From positions 186,001 to 250,000 of the forward strand of contig NZ_FZNM01000001.1 of the NCBI RefSeq assembly GCF_900188295.1: 64,000 bases of DNA. The letters are read 5' to 3'. Source of the stretch: Paracoccus sediminis (GTDB taxonomy: Bacteria > Pseudomonadota > Alphaproteobacteria > Rhodobacterales > Rhodobacteraceae). Every line of letters starts with the position of its first letter. Within the stretch, counting starts at the first letter, position 1. Shown in pieces: positions 57,797-64,000 of the stretch. The notes under the pieces were generated by a model. That model saw only the letters and a program-made list of their open reading frames with translations, did no database searches and had not been told where the DNA came from. The position numbers were made by a program, and so were the translations under genes.

Positions 57797-59415
57797 GCAA
57801 CCCTCGCTTTTCGCAGGGGTGCCGCCTTGCGCCGCTGGCCCTCGGCAACTGCCAGGATGGAGGCTGCGATTGCGTCAATGCGGCCCAGGCTTCGCGCCTT
57901 GGTCAGCTTGGCGTTCATGGCGTCATCGACCACGACAAGCGCGTCAGCCGCCGCAGAGCGCAGCAGCAGGGACGCCGTAACCTGCACTTCACCGTCAAAG
58001 ACAGCCTTGCGGAAGCCTTCCACGTCCTGCCCGCCATCGCGGAAGCCTTGCCCCCGAAAGACGACAGGAACGCGGATGCCTGCCGCTGTCAGAGCGTCCA
58101 GCAGTTCGGCTTGGCGGTATCGGTCACAGACAAGCGCCCGCACGTCTGCGCCCTGAACCAGATCGTCCCAGACTTGCCGCAGCCAAGGCCCGACTTGCAC
58201 AGTGCTTTCGCCGGTCGTCAGCAGTTCGCCACGCTCGGCCATCGTGACATAGCGGTCCTTCACGCCGTCAGCTTCGCCACGATCCGCAAGGCCGGGTTTC
58301 TGGGGGAATGCCCCCTGAACCTCCAGACGGCCTGTTAGCGGCCAATACAGCGCCACGGCGGACATGCTGCGGCTGCCGCCAAGGTCCAGGCCAATGATGC
58401 AATCGCCGTCGCGCGCCGGAAGGTCTGTCACCTCGCAAGCCTGCCATTCGTCAGCCGTCACAAGCTGCGCCTTGCCCACGTCCGAGACGCGTTGATTAAG
58501 CGAGTAGAGCCGGAAGCCGGTCAGAGCCTGCCCGCCCCGCTGGATCGCCACACGGGCTTGATCTTGCAGCCATTGCAGGGACGGGCCGATGCCATGTTCC
58601 GCGCCGGGGTTCGCAGCCTTGATGCCGTCCAGGTCGTCGGCAGGCTGGCCCAGAGGTGCGCGGCATTCGATGATGAAGGAATGAGGCGGGGGATTGTCCA
58701 GCATCTGCGAAAACGGGTGTGTGTCGTCGCTTGCAGAAGTCGAGATAACGATAGTCTTGGCCCGCCGCTTGCCTGCCGAAGTCTCTAGCGCCGCGTGAAG
58801 CTGCATCCCCTTGTCGGGGTGCCAGTGTCCAAATTCATCCTCGATGATGAGCGTCGGAGACAGGCCCAGAAGGTTCTTGGCATCCGCAGCCACAGCCCGG
58901 ATCATGCCGCCGCCGTTGCCGTCATAGCTGATTTCCAGCCGGGGTGCCTGCCGAAAGGTGAACAGCGCCTGTTCTTCCTCGGGCAGTTGCAGAACGATGG
59001 CCTGCACATATTCCCAGGCAATCCGCGCCTGTTCCTTCACACGGGCCGCGATAATCACCTGCCGCCTTGGCTGATCGTCAGACACGCCCATCAGGTGCGC
59101 CAGGGCCAGAGCCGCAGACAGCATCGACTTGCCTTGCCCCCGGCCAACGGAAAGCATCGCCGTCATTGTGTCCGGTGCCAGAACGCCCCGAATGAAGTCC
59201 TCTTGAAAGGGTGCCAGGCTGAAATTCTGCCCGTGCAACGGCCCCTCGGGGATCCGCAGGGACCGGATGAAGTCCAGCGTTTTGGCCGCTGGATCGTCAG
59301 AACGCGCGCGAAGAACAGTCCGCCGCCGGTCCTTAGGCTTTGCGGAAGTCCGGGCATTGGGACCAGATGCAGCCTGCCCCTTGCGCCCCTTCGCCTTGGT
59401 CGCTGCCGCCGTCAC
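57787..59415 (-). CDS. Terminase large subunit
   Basis: Packaging motor with ATPase and nuclease domains. 542 residues. Walker A SVGRGQGKSMLSAALALAH, Walker B TLIIEDEFGHW; the nuclease domain starts near IIGLDLGGSRSMSAVALYWP with metal-binding Asp, and has LGRIDAIAASILAVAEGQRR at the end. It overlaps the connector gene by 4 bases and the HNH gene by 10 bases. Confidence 0.93.
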   Translation of the reverse strand: MTAAATKAKGRKGQAASGPNARTSAKPKDRRRTVLRARSDDPAAKTLDFIRSLRIPEGPLHGQNFSLAPFQEDFIRGVLAPDTMTAMLSVGRGQGKSMLSAALALAHLMGVSDDQPRRQVIIAARVKEQARIAWEYVQAIVLQLPEEEQALFTFRQAPRLEISYDGNGGGMIRAVAADAKNLLGLSPTLIIEDEFGHWHPDKGMQLHAALETSAGKRRAKTIVISTSASDDTHPFSQMLDNPPPHSFIIECRAPLGQPADDLDGIKAANPGAEHGIGPSLQWLQDQARVAIQRGGQALTGFRLYSLNQRVSDVGKAQLVTADEWQACEVTDLPARDGDCIIGLDLGGSRSMSAVALYWPLTGRLEVQGAFPQKPGLADRGEADGVKDRYVTMAERGELLTTGESTVQVGPWLRQVWDDLVQGADVRALVCDRYRQAELLDALTAAGIRVPVVFRGQGFRDGGQDVEGFRKAVFDGEVQVTASLLLRSAAADALVVVDDAMNAKLTKARSLGRIDAIAASILAVAEGQRRKAAPLRKARVAWA

Positions 59416-59924
59416 ACCGCCACCCTGCGATAGCGGGCTGCGATGCGGGACGCTGCTAGTGATAGCCCCTGCGCGGCCTCGGCATCGCCGCGCACGTCAT
59501 AAGTCCGTAGCGTCTGATCCATGATCGCCAGTTGCAGGTCAGCCGGGATGCTGTCTGCCGTATCCCCAAAGCCCGCCTCATAGACCACGACAGCAGCGCC
59601 GCGCATATCATCGGGCAGGTGCAGCACGGGATAGCGCCCGCCGGTCAGGCCAGTGACCAGAGGCAGCCCGTCCACCGTCACTGTTGCATCGGACAGGGCA
59701 GGACCGCAGGGCAGGGGGATAGCCTCGCCCTCAGCTTCAACTGTTACAGTGATCAACTGCCGCAGCAGGGCCAGTTCCGAATGCGCCTCAATCTCACGGG
59801 CAGCGGCGCGGGCCATCATCGCAAGCGCCGCGTCGTCGTGGGTGCCGTCAACGCGGACATGGTTCTTCACCGCGTTCAGGTCGAACGGGTCAGCCGTGGC
59901 GATTGGGGTGCGAGTGTAACGCAT
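59412..59924 (-). CDS. Gp6-like head-tail connector protein
   Basis: 170 residues. The N-terminal helical pattern PFDLNAVKNHVRVDGTHDDA (ALAMMARAAAREIE follows) and the C-terminal SIPADLQLAIMDQTLRTYDV match the phage gp6-like connector family, which binds the portal ring. Upstream of the terminase gene in transcription, an unusual position since it normally follows the capsid. Confidence 0.85.
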   Translation of the reverse strand: MRYTRTPIATADPFDLNAVKNHVRVDGTHDDAALAMMARAAAREIEAHSELALLRQLITVTVEAEGEAIPLPCGPALSDATVTVDGLPLVTGLTGGRYPVLHLPDDMRGAAVVVYEAGFGDTADSIPADLQLAIMDQTLRTYDVRGDAEAAQGLSLAASRIAARYRRVAV

Positions 59925-60389
59925 GATCTGCTTGTCCTCGGTTTGTTCTAGTGTAGTCTAGTTGCGAATGGTTCGCAACTGTGCGAGAGGCAATAGCCGG
60001 TCCCCGCTACTGTCCCCCCGACATGCAGAGGACAGACATTCGGCTTCCTCGATCCGTATCCACGCGATGCCCGATGACGGGGGCCAGCCGCTGTCCCGCA
60101 GGCTTTGATCCTGCCCCGGTGGGATGCCTCCCTGTCCGGTCCCCGGTCAGCTTCCTTGCCGCATTGGCTTGGTCCCATGCCGGTGGGTTAAGTGTCGCGT
60201 TTCTGGCAGGGCCTAGAATGTGCCGGTGTCCTGCCGGGTTGGGGTAGTCCCCGGATCGTCATTCCCCGCTGATTTCGCTCGGCGGTCAGAAGCTAGGGCG
60301 GATGGTGGAATATGCCCGGCTCATGGTCCGGTCTGCTTCGATGGATTGAAGCCCCCGCGCCGCGCCCGTGACGCGGGGGCAGGGGTTTG
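59925..60389. other. 465-base gap inside the head operon
   Basis: No convincing gene on either strand; frames present lack family features and SD. A perfect inverted repeat (GCCCCCGCG and CGCGGGGGC, roughly 60351-60380) lies at its right end after the small gene on the minus strand. A small terminase gene or a packaging (cos/pac) site would be expected about here but cannot be shown. Confidence 0.4.
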
Positions 60390-60629
60390 TCAGTCCTCGA
60401 TCAGCGGGAAGTCGTCAGTGCCGTCGAAGTCGCCACGGTCCCGATAGACCTCGTTCACCATGCGCATCATCAGCGCATGTTGCTTGGGGCTAGGCTTCCA
60501 GTTCCTGCGCTTGGACTGCTTGGCGATGGACAAGGCGAAGCCCCTTGCCCATTCGTCCTTTGCCGCCTTGCAAACGGTCGGCCAGGACCACATCAGTTCG
60601 TCAACCGATGGCAGGGTTTGCGTGTTCAT
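60390..60629 (-). CDS. Small protein of the head operon, unknown
   Basis: 79 residues from ATG 60629, overlapping the upstream stop by 4 bases. Basic middle (KQSKRRNWKPSPKQHALMMR) and acidic end (DFDGTDDFPLIED). I do not recognise a family. Small terminase or a DNA-binding regulator are possibilities because of position. Confidence 0.6.
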   Translation of the reverse strand: MNTQTLPSVDELMWSWPTVCKAAKDEWARGFALSIAKQSKRRNWKPSPKQHALMMRMVNEVYRDRGDFDGTDDFPLIED

Positions 60630-60868
60630 GCCGCTGCCCTCCGATTGATATGTTCGAGGAAGGCAATCTGATCGCGCCCGCTCATGGCCTCATAGCAGGC
60701 CAGGGCATAGGCTTTCAGTTCGGCGCGGCTGGCCCAGGCTGCCCAATCTCGGGCTGATGCCATGATGCCCATAAAAGGGGGCAGGGGATCGCCGGGCCGC
60801 ATGGCCTCGATGAACCGTTCCATCAGCGGGATGCGGTCGCGCGGGTCGCAGGCCAGAACGGCCTCCAT
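60626..60868 (-). CDS. First gene of the head operon, unknown, start unresolved
   Basis: At least 80 residues from ATG 60868; the frame is open far upstream through the attR core into host DNA (to 61333). No SD precedes 60868, so the start is unclear. The end SRAELKAYALACYEAMSGRD and FLEHINRRAAA is helical. In the circular form the frame would join, without a stop, a GTG-started frame at 50250 across the core. Function unknown. Confidence 0.5.
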   Translation of the reverse strand: MEAVLACDPRDRIPLMERFIEAMRPGDPLPPFMGIMASARDWAAWASRAELKAYALACYEAMSGRDQIAFLEHINRRAAA

Positions 60869-61000
60869 CAAGGATCTTGCCGCCGACTCGCGTTGAATGT
60901 TAAGATCAACCCATTCCAGCCAGGAATGCAGATCAGCCCCGGATGCGCCCGCCAGCGCGCCGGGGTTTTCGTTTGTGTCGATTTCAAGGCTGGAAAGGCC

Positions 61001-61041
61001 GTTATCACGTTCACCGCCCGTTCGCGGTTTGTCTTGATAAC
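61001..61041. repeat. Candidate integrase arm sites (right)
   Basis: GTTATCACG (61001-61009) and inverted GTTATCAAG (61041-61033) match the left-end repeats GTTATCACT. They lie 44-120 bases inside attR. Confidence 0.45.
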
Positions 61042-61084
61042 GATTTTCAGGGAAGCGGTTGATTTGGCGGGAAACCAGCGGGGC

Positions 61085-61122
61085 TTTGCAATCCGCTGCG
61101 TAACCTCTCCGCCAACCCGCCG
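61085..61122. repeat. Right attachment core (attR), tRNA-Cys 5' half remnant
   Basis: Identical over 38 bases to 50143-50180. It is the 5' half of tRNA-Cys through the anticodon, cut off from the 3' half by the element. The 3' half is at 50106-50142. Confidence 0.92.
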
Positions 61123-61138
61123 CCGGTAAGGTCCGCAT

Positions 61139-61167
61139 GGCATAAAGGATCGGCCAACCGCTTGCAA
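61139..61167 (-). promoter_or_regulatory. Apparent original tRNA-Cys promoter, now facing the head operon
   Basis: On the minus strand, TTGCAA (61167-61162) and TATGCC (61144-61139) are 17 bases apart, 17 bases before the remnant tRNA 5' end. It would now read through the remnant into the element. Confidence 0.5.
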
Positions 61168-61244
61168 GACGGGAACGTGCGGCGTTGCCCGCGCCCTGGA
61201 ATCGTGCGAATAAGCCATAGAACAGCTTGCAGAGGTTCCCCGAA

Positions 61245-61898
61245 ATGAGCGATTTCGCCGCGCGGCGCACCATGATGGTGGACACCCAGGTGCGCCCGAA
61301 CGACGTCACCAAATTCCCCGTGATCGAGGCCATGCTGGCCGTCCCGATGGAGGATTTCGTGCCCCCGTCGCGCCGCGCGGTGGCCTATTCGGGCGAAAAC
61401 CTCGACTTGGGTGGCGGCCGTGTCCTGCTGGAACCTCGGACCTTGGGAAAGATGATCGACATGCTGGATCTGCAACCCGACGATCTGGTTCTGGATCTGG
61501 GTTGCGGTTATGGCTATTCGTCGGCGGTCCTGGCGCGTCTGGTCCAGGCCGTGGTCGCCTTGGAAAGCGACGCCGACATGGCGGCCGAGGCCGAGCGCCG
61601 GCTCGGCGAGGGGGGCGTCTTCAATGTTGCCGTTCTGAACGGACCTCTGGTTCAGGGTGCGCCCGAACAGGGACCGTATGATGCCATCCTCATTGGCGGC
61701 GGGGTCGAGGATGTGCCGCAGGCCATCCTGGACCAGTTGAAGGACGGGGGGCGGATCGCCGCGCTGTTTCTGGAAGGCGTCCTGGGCATCGTCAGGATCG
61801 GCCATCGCATCAATGGGCGCGTCAACTGGCGCTATGGCTTCAACGCCCAGGCCCCGCTGCTTGCGGGATTTGCGCGCGAACGGGGATTCGCCCTATGA
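61245..61898 (+). CDS. Protein-L-isoaspartate O-methyltransferase family protein
   Basis: 217 residues from ATG 61245 (the frame is open to 61227). SAM-binding motif [19 protein letters not shown] near residues 80-98 and [18 protein letters not shown]-terminal [19 protein letters not shown] is typical of the Rhodobacteraceae PCMT-like proteins. Repair of isoaspartate is inferred from family only. It overlaps the tolC-like gene by 4 bases. Confidence 0.9.
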   Translation: MSDFAARRTMMVDTQVRPNDVTKFPVIEAMLAVPMEDFVPPSRRAVAYSGENLDLGGGRVLLEPRTLGKMIDMLDLQPDDLVLDLGCGYGYSSAVLARLVQAVVALESDADMAAEAERRLGEGGVFNVAVLNGPLVQGAPEQGPYDAILIGGGVEDVPQAILDQLKDGGRIAALFLEGVLGIVRIGHRINGRVNWRYGFNAQAPLLAGFARERGFAL

Positions 61899-63295
61899 CC
61901 AGCTTGCGCCGTTTTGCGGGTGTCGCCGCCCTTGCGCTGACCGTGTTCGGAGGCGGGGCTGCGGCGGCCGAGTCGCTGGCCGACACGATGGTCGCGGCCT
62001 ATCGCCATTCCGCGCTGATCGAACAGAACCGCGCCGTTCTGCGGGCCGCCGACGAAGACGTGGCGGCCGCCATCGCCCAGTTGCGCCCGGTGGTGGATTG
62101 GGTGGCCAGCCACAACGTCAGCCGCAGCGAAGGGCTTGCCGGATACACCACGGCGCGCTCGACCTCGTTGCAGATCGGCGCGCAGATGACGCTGTATGAC
62201 TGGGGCCGGGGGCAGCTTGCCATCGACGGCGCCAAGGAACAGGTGCTTGCCACGCGACAGGGTCTGGTGGCCGTTGAACAGGACATCCTGCTGGCGGCGA
62301 CGGTGGCGTTTTTCGGCATCAAGCAGGCGACCGAGCGTGTCGCCTTGCAGCAGAATTCGGTCGAGGTTCTGTCCCGCGAACGCCAGGCGGCCCAGGACCG
62401 TTTCGACGTGGGCGAGATCACCGTGACCGACGTGGCGCTGGCCGATGCCTCGCTTGCGGCAACGCAGGCGGCGCTTGCCTCGGCCCAGGGGGATCTGGAG
62501 ATCGCGCGCGAAGGGTATCGTGCGGCGACCGGCCGTTTTCCGACCGGCCTGAACCCGCCGCCGCCGCTGCCCCGTCTGCCCGCCTCGGTCGACGAGGCGC
62601 GGGCCATCGGGCAGCGCAACCACCCGCTGATCGCGCAGGCACAGCGCCAGGCGGCGGCGGCCGAACTGGGCGTCGCGGCGGCGGCGGCCGAACGCAATCC
62701 GACCCTGACCGGCAATCTTGGGGTCGGCGTGACGCGCAGCCCGCAAACCCAGCTTGGCGGCGATTACGAAAACCGCAACAGCGCGTCGGTCGGGTTGGAG
62801 TTGAGCCAGACCCTGTATTCCGGCGGACGTCTGCCCGCCGCGCATCGCCGTGCCATGGCACAGCGCGACCAGGCCCGTTCCGCATTGCTGAACGTGTCCC
62901 GCCAGATCAGCCAGCAGGTCGGCGAATCCTGGGCCAACATCGACGTGGCGCGCGCCCAGATCGGCGCCATTGACGAACAGATCTCGGCCGCCCAACAGGC
63001 CTATGACGGCGTGCGCGAGGAGGCGTCGCTGGGCGCGCGGACCACGCTGGACGTGCTGGACGCGGAACAGTCGCTGCTGGAGGCGCGGGCCGACAAGATC
63101 ACGGCGGAAGCCAACCTGCAATTAGCACATTATCAACTTCTGGCTGCTATGGGTCGTCTTACGGTAGAACACCTGAACCTGGGGATTCCGACCTATGACC
63201 CTTCGCAATACTACAACGCCGTGCGTGACGCGCCTTATACCAGCAAACAGGGCGAAAGCCTTGATCGCGTGCTTCGCGCCCTCGGACGCGACTGA
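61895..63295 (+). CDS. tolC: TolC-family outer-membrane efflux protein
   Basis: 466 residues with a signal peptide ([18 protein letters not shown], cut near residue 28). The two OEP repeats are seen: a helical first half ([20 protein letters not shown]) and second half ([40 protein letters not shown]). It forms the trimeric exit duct of type I secretion and drug export. Its inner-membrane partners are not in this window. Confidence 0.92.
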   Translation: MTSLRRFAGVAALALTVFGGGAAAAESLADTMVAAYRHSALIEQNRAVLRAADEDVAAAIAQLRPVVDWVASHNVSRSEGLAGYTTARSTSLQIGAQMTLYDWGRGQLAIDGAKEQVLATRQGLVAVEQDILLAATVAFFGIKQATERVALQQNSVEVLSRERQAAQDRFDVGEITVTDVALADASLAATQAALASAQGDLEIAREGYRAATGRFPTGLNPPPPLPRLPASVDEARAIGQRNHPLIAQAQRQAAAAELGVAAAAAERNPTLTGNLGVGVTRSPQTQLGGDYENRNSASVGLELSQTLYSGGRLPAAHRRAMAQRDQARSALLNVSRQISQQVGESWANIDVARAQIGAIDEQISAAQQAYDGVREEASLGARTTLDVLDAEQSLLEARADKITAEANLQLAHYQLLAAMGRLTVEHLNLGIPTYDPSQYYNAVRDAPYTSKQGESLDRVLRALGRD

Positions 63296-63318
63296 TGCCC
63301 TGAACGACGGGGGCATCC

Positions 63319-64000
63319 ATGGCTGATCCCCGCCTTTCCCAGAATGCCGCGCGCCTTTCGGAAGAAATCGGCGACGTGCTGTCCGCCATTCGCCGGATGA
63401 TCGCCGACGATGAGGCGCTAGCGGCGGCCCATGCTCCTGCCCCCTCGGACGGCGCCGGACTGGTTCAGGACGACGCGGGGGAATTCCTGGCCCGCCGCTA
63501 TGGCGGCAACGCCGCCCTGGCGCGGCGGATGGTCGAATCGGCGGGCCGCCCGGCGCTGAACGTCGTTCCCGCCGCGGCCGTATCATCCCTGCGGCCCGAC
63601 GCGGAACAGCCGATGGCCAAGCCGGAGGCGCCGAAACCCTCGGGCTGGCGCGCCGGAACGCACCCTGCGGCAAGCGGATCCCGCATGACGACGGACCTGA
63701 AACCGGCGGCCGTCCCGACAAAATCCGGCGCAGCGATTGCGGATATTGCCGACGATGGCGACGATTTCGCCGAGGCGTTCGACTGGAAAGCCCGAATGCG
63801 CCCCGAATCGGACATGCCGATCGTCGCGGCAGAAGCCAAATCTGCCGAACAACGCCAGTCCGGCTGGGTGCTGCCGCCCAAGCCCGTTCGGATCGATCAG
63901 GTTGCCCAGCTGGCCGCCGAGGCCGAGGCGTTCGACGCGGACGCGCAGGCCCAGGCGATGATCGGCGGCACCGACCATGGCATTCGCGACCTGGTGCGCC
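63319..64000 (+). CDS. DUF2497/PopZ-like protein, 5' part
   Basis: ATG 63319 with no stop before the window end; 227 residues are visible. The N-terminus ARLSEEIGDVLSAIRRMIAD matches the conserved helix of DUF2497/PopZ-type proteins (SIRRIIADDE-like). A long Ala/Pro-rich, low-complexity linker follows, and the end TDHGIRDLVR begins the expected C-terminal helices. In related genomes valS often follows tolC and this gene. Confidence 0.75.
   Translation, partial: MADPRLSQNAARLSEEIGDVLSAIRRMIADDEALAAAHAPAPSDGAGLVQDDAGEFLARRYGGNAALARRMVESAGRPALNVVPAAAVSSLRPDAEQPMAKPEAPKPSGWRAGTHPAASGSRMTTDLKPAAVPTKSGAAIADIADDGDDFAEAFDWKARMRPESDMPIVAAEAKSAEQRQSGWVLPPKPVRIDQVAQLAAEAEAFDADAQAQAMIGGTDHGIRDLVR

Larger units (their letters stand above)
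50143..61122. mobile_element. Integrated capsid-encoding element, satellite-like, in tRNA-Cys
   Basis: 10,980 bases including both 38-bp cores. Contents from left: integrase, AlpA-like protein, MerR-like regulator, a small protein, RHH repressor (minus); RHH repressor, GNAT-like protein, small protein (plus, ending in a terminator); then on the minus strand, in transcription order, two small unknown genes, head-tail connector, terminase large subunit, HNH nuclease, major capsid, prohead protease, portal, and head-tail adaptor. No tail, tape-measure, lysis or replication gene is seen. All frames look intact. This matches the gene content of capsid-forming phage-inducible islands better than a complete or randomly decayed prophage. 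Confidence 0.85.

Noticed and set aside
54256-59924. Gene transfer agent cluster
   Set aside because: RcGTA-type clusters have tail genes, a different order and no integrase or att repeats; this module has att cores and lacks tails.
61070-61333. Upstream extension of the first head gene into host DNA
   Set aside because: The extension crosses attR and translates the tRNA remnant (GWRRGYAADCK), a well-known false peptide of tRNA-Cys genes.

Overview
The window is GC-rich alphaproteobacterial chromosome. The ribosomal-protein layout, the bztABCD amino-acid transporter, the rpmH-rnpA-yidD-ttcA-yidC-MOSC-engB-argB block and the opgG-opgH-opgC operon all point to Rhodobacteraceae, most likely a Paracoccus-like species. 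This assignment comes from gene content and protein recognition by eye; no database search was run.

Layout. 1-3.1 kb: end of the str operon (fusA 3' part, tuf) closed by a terminator. 3.1-3.9 kb: a foreign-looking Doc/Fic-type gene on the minus strand, wedged between tuf and rpsJ. 4.0-20.5 kb: the S10, spc and alpha operons (rpsJ to rplQ, with secY, adk and rpoA). They are interrupted between rpmD and rplO by two exported proteins of unknown function, and nearly every long gap holds a GC-rich stem-loop. 20.8-22.0 kb: a luxR-luxI acyl-homoserine-lactone pair. 22.1-26.2 kb: rarA, crcB, an rluC-type pseudouridine synthase, a HAD phosphatase and an ATP12-type chaperone. 26.4-31.0 kb: bztABCD. 31.1-37.7 kb: one minus-strand operon running rpmH, rnpA, yidD, ttcA, yidC, MOSC, engB, argB, sixA-like. 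38.0-50.1 kb: a histidine kinase, tRNA-Arg(ACG), a 25-residue membrane microprotein, waaA, a DUF1178 gene, lysC, ptsP, opgGHC and tRNA-Cys(GCA).

50.14-61.12 kb is the most interesting part: an integrated element of about 11 kb bounded by a perfect 38-bp direct repeat of the 5' half of tRNA-Cys. It carries a tyrosine integrase, an AlpA-like excisionase, two divergent ribbon-helix-helix regulators with a three-half-site operator, an AT-rich GNAT-like cargo gene, and a compact head and packaging module (terminase large subunit, HNH nuclease, HK97-fold capsid, prohead protease, portal, connector, adaptor). I see no tail, lysis or replication gene. This is the pattern of a capsid-forming phage satellite (cfPICI-like) rather than a full prophage. 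Integration places a phage-borne promoter upstream of tRNA-Cys and leaves the apparent original promoter facing the capsid operon, so integration and excision would exchange what the two promoters drive.

61.2-64.0 kb returns to the host chromosome: a PCMT-type methyltransferase, a TolC-family outer-membrane protein, and the 5' part of a DUF2497/PopZ-like gene cut by the window end.
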